A DNA stretch of 64,000 bases from Rhodeus uyekii (lineage: Eukaryota; Chordata; Actinopteri; Cypriniformes; Acheilognathidae): positions 570,501-634,500 of the forward strand of contig JAWRVZ010000134.1 in NCBI GenBank assembly GCA_037043235.1. The letters are read 5' to 3'. The position numbers and the translations under genes were made by a program. Positions 10,480-22,859 of the stretch are shown one piece after another. A model generated the notes under the pieces. That model did not search any database. It was given only the letters and a program-made list of their open reading frames with translations, and was not told the origin of the DNA. Position 1 is the first letter of the stretch. Each line of letters begins with the position of its first letter.

Positions 10480-10997
10480 AACTAAAGATTTAAACATCAC
10501 CAGTATAAGCACTCGACAACACGTCAGCTACAATATTATCTGCACCTTTTTTATGTCTTAAATATTTCATTGGATTTTTGATACCAGCATCATCTGCTTG
10601 CATCAGCTAAACACCATTGCCATTAGCACTCACATCCATCTGCAGGCTGAAACGCCGGGCAAAATCTGGGTACTGAAAGTACAAAAAGTACTGGAGCATT
10701 ACACAGTAAATCTTTAGTGGAACAAAAGGCAGATTCACATACTTTATTTCACACAAATGTATATTCAGTACTTAATGTCAGTGAGGGGTACAACCACTGC
10801 GGTGAAATTCCTACAGAATCCTGTGTAGCCAATCCAGCCATTCCCAGAAAACTCGGCAATTCGCTTTTACTAGTGGGTGAAGGAAATTTAACAATGGCTT
10901 CAACTTTTGCTCTCACCTTAAATTGGGCACAAGTATGCAGGCCGAGCTCCCTGGACTGGTGAGCATTGCAAGTAACGCACCAGGTACTCGGCTTCAT
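10480..10997 (-). pseudogene. Ty3/gypsy pol remnant (RT-RNase H linker and RNase H)
   Basis: On the minus strand 10749-10997 encodes KVEAIVKFPSPTSKSE and FLGMAG, the linker between RT and RNase H in gypsy elements. After frameshifts, 10560-10680 encodes a phrase like PDFARRFSLQMDVSANG, matching the start of gypsy RNase H with its first Asp. Directly after it, GADNIVADVLSSA matches the end of RNase H. The middle of RNase H is deleted. No LTRs were found. Confidence 0.65.
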
Positions 10998-11028
10998 CTT
11001 TTATTGTTTGATATTTTTTGGGTTAACC

Positions 11029-11573
11029 CAGTGCTTCTCAATTATTTTCTGTCGCGCCCCCCCTAGGAAGAAGTAAACATTTCACGCGCCCCCCCTCCCC
11101 CTATTTTGGAACTTTCGCTTTATTGTTTCCATGGCAACGCGTCATGCTTATCACGTGACAGACCGCAGTCACAAAGAGCGCTGTTTGATAGATGTTTCAC
11201 ATTTATTTAGTTTTTTTCTTTTTTATTCAAAATAGTCACCAACTTGTTGGCTCTGTTATCAACTACCTGATATTCAGATTCTCGGATATGTGGAAGTGAA
11301 TGTTTGTCGCTTAAAAAACCTTTATAATGATCAAGTTCTCTGAGCGCGTCTTTTTTGGATCAGTGCCAGATAGCCGTGAAAACACGTTTGAATTTAGCGA
11401 TTGATCACGTGACACATGAACACCTGTGTGATCGTACACATCAACGGGTGAAGGATTTGTTATCTGAACTTCATATCTGCTGCTCTTGTTCAGTGCAAGA
11501 AAACCTACTCCCTGACAAAAAAAGCATGTTCCCCACGGTCACGCGCGCCCCCCCATAACCCAATATGGAGACT
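11029..11573. mobile_element. Possible eroded hAT-like element
   Basis: It starts CAGTGCTTCTCAATTATTTT followed by GCGCCCCCCC, an opening seen in fish hAT elements, and near its other end is another GCGCGCCCCCCC block in the same orientation. Flanking 8-mers GGTTAACC (11021-11028) and GCTTAACC (11574-11581) differ at one base and could be the target duplication. The right end lacks a clear inverted repeat, so the call is tentative. Confidence 0.35.
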
Positions 11574-11581
11574 GCTTAACC

Positions 11582-13974
11582 GTGGGTTTTGGGGTGTTTA
11601 CTGGGCCCTGGAGATGTTTTGACATGCCCTGATAATTGTGATGATTTCTTTGACTTTAGCCATGAATACGTTATATGTCTTATTACACTGTTCACCACTA
11701 AGTCTAATAATGTATGTAAAAGTTTGTAGTTTTGAGAAGATTATGTTTATGCATGGTTTGTAAAATCACATAAAGCAATATATATATTTAAGTTTGGTAA
11801 AGCATTTTTTGTATCAGCAAGGCTTATGCATGGAGGGCGTGAATACAGTGTTTTTCAGGAAAGAGAATGCATCAAACTACGTGCAACCATACCAAAGTCA
11901 GACATACATTGACAAAGTTCTCAAATCTGCATTTGTGTGAATGTTTGAGATGAATATGGGCAGCTTGGTCGCTGATCACCGGCTCACAGATTCAGCTCCT
12001 GCACCTGCCACACATCACCACCTGCCTAAATCAGTCCCCAGTAACCACCCTTGTGTTGTCAGATCATTGTCTCGTCTGCCGCTGGTGTTTCCTGCATTCC
12101 TGTTGTTCCCATTTTTCAAGAGAATTAATCTCAGCACTCATTTCACGTCTAAATGCCCATTGCGTCCCTGCGCCACCTGGAACTAGTTTTTTGGTCTAAT
12201 AAGAATAATTAGAAAGTCTTTTTATTTTATTTTCAGGAAACACATGAACTGATAAAATGTTTTGTTTAATCTAAAGTGTGTAAATGTCAATCACATTCAA
12301 TTCAGTGACATCACTTTAAAAATAATCCACCTATTACATCTTTAGTTCACTTGTTGGTTTAAATTAATATAATCTTAAATTATATTTCATTTACTCCAGA
12401 AATCAAGTTTAATCTCCTGTAACTTAAAACTAAGTTGAAATATCTTATAAAGTAATTTGATAAAGTAAAAATTAATATGATAAAGTAAAAACCATGACAT
12501 ACTAGTCATACTATTTTTAGTGATACTGAACCAGTTTTACTGTAATGGGGTAAAAACGTTTCCTTTTTCAGAATCTGTTATGCATTACTCAGGAGCATGC
12601 CCTAGCCTCTCATTAGCTCAAGAGGTTTTCATTAAGATACAAGCTTAATCAACTTAATTGTCTTTCTGATTAATGTAATAATATCATGTTTAGTCTGAAG
12701 AGGTCCTTCATTAACGTTCTTCATTAAGCAGAATGTGTTTGCTTATATATGAGAGGCATCAGCAGTAGCGCTGATTAGACTGTGTATGATGATCACTGGA
12801 GCCATCCAGCTACACGCTTATGATCAAAATCCAATTTTTCTTGCAGAGAGTCAAACTTTAAGATGGTCTGGACATATACTGGAATGTTTGAGGAAAGATT
12901 CTGTCCAATGCTAGTATATCTTAAATGTAAACCTTGTTCTACACAAATTTTATTTTGATTTGTTTGAAAATGTGTATATATTTAAATTGGGCTGTCAACA
13001 ATAATTTAGTACATTTCATTGTGTCCCCTTACCCATACACTATGAAAGGTAAACCACAACAAGCCACACTTACTTGTGTTTATATAGAAACAAAATAACC
13101 AATTTATTGAGCTCTAAAGCTACTTTTTGCAATTTTTTATTCATTTTAGCCATAACTTTGAGAGAACCCAGTGTATTTCATATTACCATCGGTACATTAT
13201 TGTGTGTTAGTTATTCAAGTTGTCATGAATTTTGTCATGGATGAATATCTGTCAGTATTTTGCCATGCTTGTTTACTAGTTTACTGTCTAGTATTTCAAT
13301 TGTTCAACATACGCAATCTACAAAAAAGTTGTTTCAATGTGTAAAGTGTGTTTCTCAGCCAAAGAACTGATAAGAGACTGTTCAAATTCTTCAGTCTCCC
13401 CCACAACAATTCAAACAGTCAATTGTAACTCAGAGATAATATCTATTTTATAACCATCATTTAGTAGAATGTCATCATCTGCATTTAAAGTATCTTCATG
13501 CAGATAATCAAATCGTGGTCAGGAAGGCTCTGAAAATGATGCCAGTGGTTAAAAATCACTGACTCAGGGTTCCATAATTAAAAATACTTAAAAAAAGAAT
13601 AAAAAATGGAAAAAGTATTTCTAAACCTTAATTTTAACTCTTTAGTGTTGTGTAATGTAGAAATAATAAGCATGATAAGCCACAATGGGTGGGTGTCTAG
13701 TAGGCGGTAGGGTAAACTAGTGTGGTTTACTCTCTGATTGCTGGTGGAAGACGTACCACATGAAAGCAGGCCCTCCACTCAGGGGAAGGAATTTCTGCCT
13801 ACTTAGCAGTGAAAAAAGACAAAGAAGAGAAAAAGACCTCTCAACCCCTCCTCCACCTTTGTGGCCCACACATTTACCCAGATGATTCCTTTCAGTGCCC
13901 ATGTTTCAGTATTGACAATTTCAGCTTTATTACAGTAATCTTTCTAAGTAGCCCCTGGTCTTTTTAGTACACAT
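11582..13974. other. No assigned gene
   Basis: Mostly AT-rich unassigned sequence. The stretch 11960-12185 is CT-rich with phrases such as CACCTGCC and CAGTCCCCAG, which often occur in fish LTRs, but no LTR ends are visible. The open frame there has no recognisable domain. Confidence 0.4.
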
Positions 13975-14100
13975 TAGAAGTAGTGAGTTGTGAACACACA
14001 CACACACTGCCGTGACACCCGGATCAGTGGGCAGCCTTTTTTGCTGTGGCGTCCAGGGAGCGATTGGGGTTATGTGCCTTGGTCAGTCATTTTTGTGGTT
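13975..14100. repeat. Fragment of a widespread teleost interspersed repeat
   Basis: The phrases ACACCCGGATCAGTGGGCAG and GCGTCCAGGGAGCGATTGGG followed by GTGCCTTGGTCAGTCA match a short sequence I know to be common in teleost genomes. No boundaries are defined. Confidence 0.4.
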
Positions 14101-14340
14101 TCATCAGTTTTATATTAATTTGGTTTGACATTACATACTAATTTGTGTTTACAATCATTATAATAATAATAAAACTGCCAACAAGAATAAATACATTAGT
14201 AAGTGTACATTATTGTACACCAATGTATTTAGACTAGAGGTAATTTTAGTGATGGACTCTGGGAGAAATAGTGTATGTCCTGGCATATCAATATTCCCAT
14301 TAGGGAAGCATCCGTCATTTGGAACCAGGTTTTTTCCCAT

Positions 14341-14345
14341 ATATC
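14341..14345. repeat. Target duplication ATATC (left) of solo LTR
   Basis: ATATC here is repeated at 17018-17022, immediately outside the other LTR end. A five-base duplication is usual for gypsy integration. Confidence 0.85.
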
Positions 14346-15079
14346 TGTTACAGGTGAGGCTCCCTCTCCGCTTCCTCCGGATCACCAGAGTGAGCCTCAC
14401 CAGAATATTGACTCTAATTCGGACTACAATTCCCACTAACACTCATACCTGAGACTGATTACATTCACACCTGCATCTCATCACATACACTATATTAACA
14501 CACCACACACACACCACCAGTGCGAAGTTTTGATTTGCTATGGCGATCATCTCTGAGCGGTTATTCCTGGATTGCTATTCTGTTTCTGACCATGGACTGT
14601 TTACCACTACTTTGACCCTTTTGCTGCCTGCCCTGACTATTGCCTGTTTATCTGGATTTGTGTATGTTTGCCGCCTGCCTCGACCCAAGCCTGTCTCCGT
14701 TCACGATTCTGTTTTTCCACTTATCTGTACTCTGGTTACTAGTGATGGCGAGATGAAGCCCCATGAAGCGTTGAACCTTTTCAGCCAAATGGTTCACAAA
14801 AGGGTTCATTTCTCGAAGCCTCATTTGCTCACAAAACCATCTAGTGGCCAAAGAGTAAAAAACAATCAGATACATTACAGATGTGCCTGATGTGGTGTGT
14901 GATACACTGTGTATATATAATGTGTTTGTTCTTGTGGTATATAATGATTGTGTTAACATAACTTTGTAATAAATGTATTGGCTTGAAATTTATGGGACTA
15001 TCAACTATATCCAACTATTTTTGGATTGTCTGTCTGTTTTTTTTTAAATAATTTGTCTGAAACCATGTGTGCTGCCGTT

Positions 15080-15165
15080 TTTTAACCAGGTCTCCCTGGA
15101 AGAAGAGATTATGATATCTCAATGGGATTTTCCCGGATAAATAAAAGATAAATAAATAAATCAAA
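15080..15165 (+). repeat. LINE 3' UTR fragment inside hAT
   Basis: AACCAGGTCTCCCTGGAAGA, then ATCTCAATGGGATTTTCCCG, then a short TAAA-type tail, resemble the 3' end of a LINE family common in fish. Only the terminal 90 bases are seen. Confidence 0.45.
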
Positions 15166-15631
15166 TGTATGTAAATCAATTGTTTGGTCATAGGCAGACC
15201 TGGGAAAATTATAATAAATGTCTGGGTTTTACTGGGCAGAGGGCAGTGAATGTGCTTGTGTATCTTGGACTGTGATTCTTGGAAACAAGAAAAATAATGA
15301 AGAGGATATACTTTAGGAGTTTTTATCAAAAAAAAAATAATTTTTCAACTGTTTTAGGGCTAAGGCGATTTCTTTTCTTTTTTTGACAACTTCTCCTGCC
15401 TTTAAAAACACCATTTCACAAGGCACCGATGATGCTGGACAATATAAGAACGTTTGCACTAGACCAACTTTCTAAGCTTTCCCTAGAACAGTCTAGTCTT
15501 ATAATAATAATAATAATAGCAATATTATATATAATAATAACACTACTACTAATATAGGCTATACATATTATATATGTGTATATATATGTGTGTGTGTGTA
15601 TGTGTGTATAATTACATATTATACTTTATTG

Positions 15632-16581
15632 CAGGGGTGTCAAACTCAATTGCACAGGGGGCCAAAATCCCCAAAAAATTTAGGTCACGGGCCGAACAGG
15701 ATAAACATTTATTGAAAACACTAAAACTAAACTTTTAAAACTTACCTTTTTTTAAATTAGATGTGAATAAAAACAGACAGAAATATTATTCTGGAATAAA
15801 TCAACTTATACCTTAAATTACTTAAAAATATTTAAAAAATATTTAAAAAAAAATTAAAATATATCCTGTCTAAATTATACAAGTTAGAAATAAAGTAAAC
15901 AAGTAAAGTAAAAGTAAGTAAAAGTTAAAAGAACAAACATTCAAATTTCTTTACTCTTATGTCATTTTATATAAAACTTAAAAAGATTTATATATAAAAG
16001 ATTTTGCTCTCCATAAAAATATATCCTGTCAAAATTATACAAATTCAAAATATGGACATGCTGCATAACAAAACCTGGAAATATAAATACAATTCATTGG
16101 TTATAGCAGATTTTACAAACTATATCACAATTTTTTTTTACACGTAATAATATTTCAATATATTTGTTACGTCCCTAAGGACGTAATGTTTTTTTTTTTT
16201 TTTTGCGCTGTATTTTCTTTCTGGCGCTTGTACTATCACTCTGACAGCTGGCGCTGATATGCTGTCTGACCTGTCAATCATGCAAGAAGACTTGCTGCCA
16301 TGAGGGCGAGCTCTTCTCATCCGATGATCAACACCTGAATTTCGCGCACAAGCACTGTGTACCGAGCCTGAACAGTTATGGATAATTGACAATAACAATC
16401 GCGCGGTACTAGCGCGAGCGTGAAGCATCATTAGCCACTTCCTGTTTAATACAGGAAGTGTTCGGCGGGTCAGCTGGAGCGCGGGACATCTCGCGGGCCA
16501 TTAATAATATGCTCTCGCGGGCCGGATATAATTACACGCCGGGCCGGATGTGGCCCGCGGGCCTTGAGTTTGACACCTATG
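15632..16581. mobile_element. hAT MITE nested in the larger hAT
   Basis: It begins CAGGGGTGTCAAACTCAATT and ends with the inverse of CATAGGTGTCAAACTCAAGG, giving good terminal inverted repeats rich in GGGCC near each end. A perfect eight-base duplication CTTTATTG lies at 15624-15631 and 16582-16589. It has 950 bases and no coding capacity. It is the youngest layer of the nest. A T-run lies near 16189-16204. Confidence 0.92.
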
Positions 16582-17022
16582 CTTTATTGTAACGTTCGTT
16601 TTAATGTAAAAAAATAATAAGATAACATTTCTAGTCAAAAAATAAAAACCCGCCAGTTGCATCAAAAACCAGCCCAAGTTTTTATAAACCAGCCCAATAC
16701 ATTTCCCCGGTCGGACGTGACCAAAAGGAGCCCAATATGGCAACACAGCACAAGAAGCACAAGGTTTTCAACCACCTTTATGCGGAAGCGATACTCAGAA
16801 TGAAGCAATGACGTCATCAACAGAAACCGAGGCCTAGTTTGTCATTGTCACGTGATTTTCGCGGAAACGATACACGCTTCGAATCGGGGCTTCATCTGGA
16901 ACGCCCCTTTTTGCTCGACACCCGCTCCGGAGCCTCGCTTCATATGTCCCATTACTACTGGTTACCCATTGAAATAAAGCTGCAGATGGATCCTCAATCG
17001 TCTGATTCCTTGTTACAATATC

Positions 17023-18189
17023 TAAGGCATGAAGGCATTGGCACATGACCTTAATCATGTGAAGTGGGTTGCTTCTCGGGGAGAACCCCCTGGTTTTGAG
17101 CCACCAGCAGGCCAAAGGGTATAGAGGTTGGACATAGCTGGCATGAGCCCTAACAACTGAGGAGTTGTCTTTTTGGGGCTGCTCAAACTCAACAGCCCCT
17201 GAGACCTGAGAGAGGTGGGGGATAGAAATGTATGCTCTACACACAGGAATATGTCCTTAGTGGCTTGGTGGGTAGAGTTGGGGCCTTTAAGGACAATACT
17301 ACAGATTGCTCACCAGTGTCTCTTCTGCCCATGGCATCGTCCTGCAGCCATGCTCTTTCAGCCCTGCTTTTAATGCATAATGAATGTACAGGCATTACGC
17401 ATCCAATAGGAAACTGGTTTCTTCCATGATCTCCACATCATGATCAGGAAAAAATGGCAGAGTCCCCAACGGTGAGGATGTGCTTGTGAGGTCAGGAAGT
17501 GAATGAATCATGTTTGCTTTTAGGATGAATGTCTTGACTCTCTGCTGGCCAGTCAATATAAGTTAAAAGATTAATAGCATATGTAACCCTGGTTAATTAA
17601 TTGTTTTATACATATTTATTTCTGCTTGTTCATATAGAATGACTATATGAATATATATATTTGAGATGACTTAAGAAATAAGTAACAACCCATCGGAGTG
17701 TTGGGTTGTGTGCTCCACCCCTGACTTGAATTGAACAGGTTAGAAGAGATATAGAGAGTGACGGAAAATCTGGTATGATGTGAGAGTGTTAAAATATTTA
17801 TGGTTAAAATGTTTATGGTTCAACCTACCTTCTGTCTCTGCCTGTTACTCAGTACTACTACTGCCTACCCTTGCATACCATGTTTTCTGATGCTATTTGT
17901 CTGTTCCATTGATATGTGAGTTAATACCCACTACATATAACTTTGTTTTTTGGAATAATATGTGGGTTTTTTTAAGCAAAGTGTACTAAAACTAAAGTTT
18001 AATACTAATTTTTTATAGTAAAAAAGAAATAGAAAAAGTCAATAATAATAATAATAAAAAATCCATATTTTTTAAATTATGGTTTTATTATTTTTATTAA
18101 AAAGTGTTACAAAATGAAAAAAATAAAATAAAGTAAGATTTGTAAGGTTGCATTAATAATATCTACATCTGAATTAATTTCTGAATCAA
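17023..18189. other. No assigned gene; quiet sequence
   Basis: No transposon ends recognised. The part 17220-17520 has balanced base composition and homeobox-site-like TAATGCAT/TTACGCAT words, so it could be host regulatory sequence. The part after 17930 is very AT-rich. Confidence 0.35.
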
Positions 18190-18815
18190 TAAATTACTAA
18201 CTTGATAAGCGATGAGCGAGTACAGCATTATCTGTATCTTTTAACCATATGAATTATCTGTATCTGTACTTGGACTGGGTGGGGCCTAACTCGGAAGTGG
18301 GCGGGATTTAACCCGGAAGTGGTCAGGTTGTCTTGAAATGGACAGGACTTTAACCGTATGTTATTTTTAATCATATGGGTTGATCAGAAATTGTTATAAT
18401 TATCGCTGATTCGAAAACTATTTACATGACAGAATCAGCATTGAGCTTCAGATCAATGGTTTTAATCACAATAACAAACGAACTATACACAGAACAAGTT
18501 TTGCAAAAAATCAATAATGATTATTTTTAAATCATTATTTTTAATCGTTTTTTTTGTGTGAAGTAAAAAAAACTGATTAGAGCCAGTAGACGGTTAAAAA
18601 AAGAAAAAGAAAAAAACTCTGACAGGCAGAGACGCAACGCTAGTTGCATTCTACCAAGCACCACGTCTGAGCAAACCCCACGTTTACCTGAACTCTACTG
18701 GTTAATAAGTATGTACTTCAAACAAAAATTACTTGTATAATACTCGTACTCAGCAAAAGTGCTTTATCCGTACCGGATACTCGTTTCAGCCGAGTATCCG
18801 GCTCAACTCTAATTT
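18190..18815. mobile_element. Possible eroded hAT-like element
   Basis: The right end reads inverted as TAGAGTTGAGCCGGATACTC, similar to hAT ends in fish, and GAGCGAGTAC-type words occur near the left end. The left terminal repeat is not clear and no eight-base duplication was confirmed. Confidence 0.35.
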
Positions 18816-19085
18816 GTAATAAGTAAAACATTTCTTTAAAAAGGAAATATTAAATGTACATTAACACACATATTTTATATACATCTGTATTCCCCAAATG
18901 GGTTATAACAAATGTAAACTATTTAGTTTAATTATTCACATAGGAGGTAGACACATTCTTAGCACATGCGCAGTTTCCAGCTCTTCTGGAAAGCAGCAGC
19001 TCATTTGTATTTAAAGATACATGCATGAAAACGGCATGTTTTTTTCCATTTCGTCAACAATGGGCATTTACAATATGATATAATA

Positions 19086-20045
19086 CAGTGGTGTGAAAAA
19101 GTGATTGCCCTCTCTAGAGTTTTGGGATTTCTTTTTTTTTGTGTGCATGTTTATCACACTTAAATGTTTCAGATCATTAAACTAATTTAAATATTATTCA
19201 AAGATAACACTCATCAGGGGCAAGTAACAGGTGTGGACAATATAAAAATCACACCTGAAAGGAGATAAAAAGGAGAGACGCTGACTTTGCATTGTGTATC
19301 TGTGTGTGCGCCACATGGACAACAGAAAGAGGAAAAGAGAACTGTCTGAGGACATGAGAACAAAAATTGTGGAAAAATATCAACAATCTCAAGGTTACAA
19401 GTCCATCTCCAGAGATCTATATATTCCTTTGTCCACAATGTGCATTATCAAGAAGTTTGCAGCCCATGGCACTGTAGCTAATCTCCCTGGACATGGACAA
19501 AAGAGAAAAGTTGATGAAAGGATGCAACGCAGGATAGTCTGGATGGTGGATAAGCAGCCCCAAACAAGTTACAAAGAAATTCAAGCAGTCCTGCAGACTC
19601 AGGGTGCATCAGTGTCTGCACAAACTATCCGTCAACATTTGAATGAACTGAAATGATATGGCAGGAGACCCAGGAAGATCCCACTGACACAGAGACATAA
19701 AAAACCAAGACTACAGTTTGCCAAAATGTACTCGAGTAAGCCAAAAATCCTTCTGGGAAAACATCTTTCTGGACAGATGAGACCAAAATAGAGCTTTTTA
19801 GTAAAGCACATCATTCTACTATTTACTGAAAACTGAATGAGGCCTACAAAGAAAATAACACAGTACTTACAGTAAAATATGGTGGAGGCTCAAAGATGTT
19901 TTGGGATTGTTTTGTTGCTTCTGGTAAGGCATCATGAAATCTGAGGATTGCCAAGAAATTTGGGTCAGAATGTAGAAAGCTGGGTTTGTGTTCGAAATCA
20001 TGTGTCTTCCAGCAGGACAATGACCCCAAATATTCTCCCAACCAT
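19086..20045 (+). mobile_element. Tc1-like transposon, 3'-truncated
   Basis: The left end CAGTGGTGTGAAAAAGTGAT follows TA (19084-19085), the target site of Tc1/mariner elements. A transposase frame starts about 230 bases in. The element stops inside the catalytic domain at about 20045, where sequence of the Gmr1-like gypsy begins, so the right inverted repeat and about a third of the transposase are missing. Confidence 0.85.
19315..20045 (+). pseudogene. Tc1-like transposase, broken
   Basis: I chose the Met at 19315 (MDNRKRKRELSEDMR) because the basic N-terminus suits Tc1 transposases; another Met lies at 19294. The N-terminal paired-like DNA-binding part, with IVEKYQQSQGYKSISRDLY and a second helix-turn-helix to QTIRQHLNE, is open to a stop at 19653-19655. 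The catalytic region continues in other frames with FWTDETKIELF, VKYGGGSKMFWDCF and QQDNDPKH, giving two of the three acidic residues of the DDE triad. The last Glu/Asp and C-terminus are lost at the truncation. Confidence 0.8.
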
Positions 20046-20660
20046 CTGAAACCGCTGAAACGTAGCAGGTGCATTTCGTAGCCCGAAAGCAATTACATTA
20101 TACTGCAAAAAACTATCCGGGGTTACGAATGCCGAAATGTCTGATGCACGCGGAGTTGCACTGGTACTTGCCAGTATCTCTTCAGTAAATCAAGTTTACT
20201 CACAAACTTAGTGGAACCTATGTTGTCCACACAATCTTCCATTCTAGGAAGAGGGTAAGAGTCAGGTATCATCACGGCATTCACTTTTCTGTATTCCGTA
20301 CAAAAATGAGACGACCTGTCCGACTTTTTAACCAAAAGACAAGGTGAACTCCATGGACTACAACTATGCCGGGCTAATCCATTTGTCAACAGAAACTCAG
20401 TCTCTTCCTTTATGATAGATCTCTTAATAGCATTGATTCGATAGGCATGCTGTTTAATAGGTTTTGCACCATCAACATCAATATCATGTCGCAACACATT
20501 CGTCTGAGATGGAACAATAAGATCAGTAACTTCCTGCAACTGTTCTTCGGGCAAATGAGAAAGATGCAAATGTAAATTTGTTAGAATAACTGAATTTTCT
20601 ATCTTATTACACTGCTCAGGAGTGTTTTTCAACACAAGTCCATCCTCATCATCTGCAACA
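20046..20660 (-). pseudogene. Gmr1-like reverse transcriptase, N-terminal half
   Basis: Continuous with integrase in the frame 20123-21244. From about 20490 it reads HDIDVDGAKPIKQ, then SPWSSPCLLVKKSDRSSHF and YRKVNAVMIPDSYPLPRMED, then KFVSKLDLLKRYWQVPVQ with the first catalytic Asp region. A frameshift near 20160 is followed by more RT sequence ending in NAPATFQRF at about 20046. The active-site YxDD box and everything downstream are lost. Confidence 0.85.
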
Positions 20661-21890
20661 GAAACAACTTCAGAGGTTACCATGACAGGTGCAATCTCTT
20701 CAGCATCTGCTGATGACCCTGCTTCTTGTACATGATACGCTTTAAGCATATTAACATGACAAACCCGTGTTTTACGTTTTCTTTCAGGAGTACAGGTAAC
20801 GTAGTCTGTTTCACTGAGTTTTCTTACCACTTCATAAGGTCCAGTGAATCGAGCCGACAATGCAGAACCTTGAACGGGCAATAGCACCAACACTCTGTCA
20901 CCCGGTTGAAAGGACCGTGCGACTGCTTTTATGTCATGCCGCTTTTTCATGTCACACTGAGCCGTTCTTAGTGATTTCCGTGCAAGATCACAAGCCTTGT
21001 TAAGCCGTTCTCTAAACCGACTAACATAGTCCAAAATATTTGTTTTAGACTCTGAATTAGTCTCTACCATTTTCTCTTGGAGAACCTTTAATGCGCCTCG
21101 GACTGTATGTCCAGAAACCAACTCGGCCGGACTAAAACCGAGTGATTCCTGTACAGTTTCACGTATGGCAAACAACATCAGAGGGATTCCCTCGTCCCAA
21201 TCCTTACTTGTCTCCATACAATACCTTCGAAGCATCGCTTTCAAGGTCTGATGAAACCTTTCGATTGCGCCTTGACTCTCAGGATGGTATGCGCTTGATA
21301 TTCAATGTTTAATACTCAGAGATTTCAATGTTTGAGCAAACACCCGTGACAAGAAATTTGTTCCCTGGTCAGTCTGAATAACTTTGGGAAGACCAAAGGT
21401 AGAAAAATTTTTTATCAATGTCTTCAAAATCACAGGAGCTGTTTTTTATGCAATGGTATGGCTTCAGGAAATCGAGTCGCTCTACACATGATGGTACATA
21501 AATACTGGTTACCTGATTTTGTCTTGGGTAACGGTCCGACACAGTCAACCAGCACTTCCTCAAATGCTTCACCCACAACTGGAATAGGCGAAAGCGGAGC
21601 GGGAGGAATAACTTGATTCGGTTTCCTTGTTATTTGACAAACATGACAAGTTCGACAAAATTTAGCCACATCACGTTTCAACCCTGGCCAGAAAAAAATG
21701 GTGGAGAATGCAATCATAGGCCTTAGTTACACCCAAGTGTCCAGATAGCACATGATTATGGGCTAAACATAATACCTGCAAACGATATATGCTTGGAACT
21801 AACACCTGATAAACCACATTCCAATCCAAGTCATCATGATCTATCTTAGAGCACCACTTTCGCATCAGTAATTCATTATCCACGAAATAT
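20660..21890 (-). pseudogene. Gmr1-like integrase
   Basis: The zinc-binding H-H-C-C domain spans about 21590-21790 (SGHLGVTKAYDC, CRTCHVCQITRK). The core starts with EEVLVDCVGPLPKTKSGNQY (first Asp), and the second Asp is in QTDQGTNF near 21370. The Glu is in HPESQGAIERFHQ near 21275. At least two frameshifts and a stop interrupt it. The C-terminal part is open from 21244 and includes FQPGDRVLVLLPVQGSA and HVNMLKAYH. It would insert the element's cDNA into the genome. Confidence 0.85.
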
Positions 21891-22159
21891 GCCGTATGTC
21901 TTTTCTTAGCAGCCTCCTAACTAAGAACATTCGAAAAACATTTTAGTAAAGATGGATCTTCCTGTTGTGCGGCAATAATTTGGGAACGGGTAATGGGCAA
22001 ATCCAAAGAATTCGAACTCCCCAACACACTATCTGAATTAAACAGATTGGAGTCTAAGGATTTTCTCTTTACCTTAGTTTCTGAAATTAACACATCGATT
22101 TCTAACGTCTGCCCCATCAATGAATCAGCCAAAACAACTTGGTCTGTAGTTTTTGCTAA

Positions 22160-22822
22160 CTAGGCACGCATAACTGCACACGCAGAAAATACCTCAGGAT
22201 ATAGGTTAGCCAACTCATCAGAAACTGGACAGACTGTTGGACTGTCAGTCACTTCTGTCACTGGCATAACTTTTCCTCCTGCTAAATCGTTTCCTAGAAT
22301 AAAAGTTATTCCCTTTACAGGCAATGAATTACGAATACCAACTTTTACAAACCCCGACACTAGGGTACACTTCATGTATACACGGTGCAACGGAACTGGT
22401 ACTACCTGCATTTTAATCCCAAGAACTAGGATATTCGAACCACAGTATGACTCTTCAGAAAAAGGCAAGATGTCACACACCATAAGGGACTGCATTGCCC
22501 CAGTATCACGGAGAATGTTAATTTCTCTTTGATCATCTTCCATCCAAGATAAAGATACAAACCCCTTCGTTACGAAAGGTTTATAGTTTGCATCGAAAAC
22601 ATCTGTGCAACATGTTGTAGGTGACTGCACGGTCTTCAATAGCGCGACACTTTTAAGAGTCTGACCCTGCTGCTTAGGTCTAAGAATAGGACATTCTGCA
22701 ATCAGATGTCCCTGCTTATGACAGTAAAAACATTCTCTTACCTCCCTTGATGGAGAAGTTCCGGTTCTTAACTCGAACATTCTGACTTTGAGCCGGGATG
22801 CCGGTCCCACTCTTTTCGTCAC
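22160..22822 (-). pseudogene. Gmr1-like nucleocapsid and protease
   Basis: A 220-codon open frame begins with basic sequence and a CCHC zinc knuckle, CFYCHKQGHLIAEC, near residues 33-46. An aspartic protease fold follows, with the active-site region read as INILRDTGAMQSLM, so the usual D-S/T-G is DTG. The knuckle would bind genomic RNA and the protease would process the polyprotein. The frame 21917-22132 just downstream is the linker toward integrase. Confidence 0.75.
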
Positions 22823-22859
22823 GGGTCACTGAAAATACACTCTTATGAGTGAGTACAAA

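Larger units (their letters stand above)
14740..16957. mobile_element. Non-autonomous hAT element inserted in the solo LTR
   Basis: The ends are TAGTGATGGCGAGATGAAGC and, inverted, TAGTAATGGGACATATGAAG, which form imperfect terminal inverted repeats. The eight-base duplication CTGGTTAC lies at 14732-14739 and 16958-16965, the size made by hAT transposases, and removing the element restores the LTR. No transposase domain was found in about 2.2 kb. It contains a LINE 3' fragment and a second hAT element. Confidence 0.9.
14346..17017 (+). mobile_element. Solo LTR of sushi-like gypsy, split by hAT
   Basis: Left part 14346-14739 and right part 16966-17017 join into an LTR of about 446 bases beginning TGTTACAGGTGA and ending TTGTTACA, with AATAAA at 16972. 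It matches the LTR at 32635-33179 in order, apart from an 85-base segment that only the latter carries. ATATC flanks both outer ends. The joined LTR was split when the hAT element at 14740-16957 inserted. No internal region is present, so it is a recombined solo LTR. Confidence 0.9.

Noticed and set aside
11941..12186. Open frame of 81 codons, Pro/Ser-rich
   Set aside because: No domain, LTR-like base composition, and no splice or start context.
14540..14890. Open frame of 116 codons
   Set aside because: It crosses the junction from LTR to hAT, so it is a chance frame in repeat sequence.
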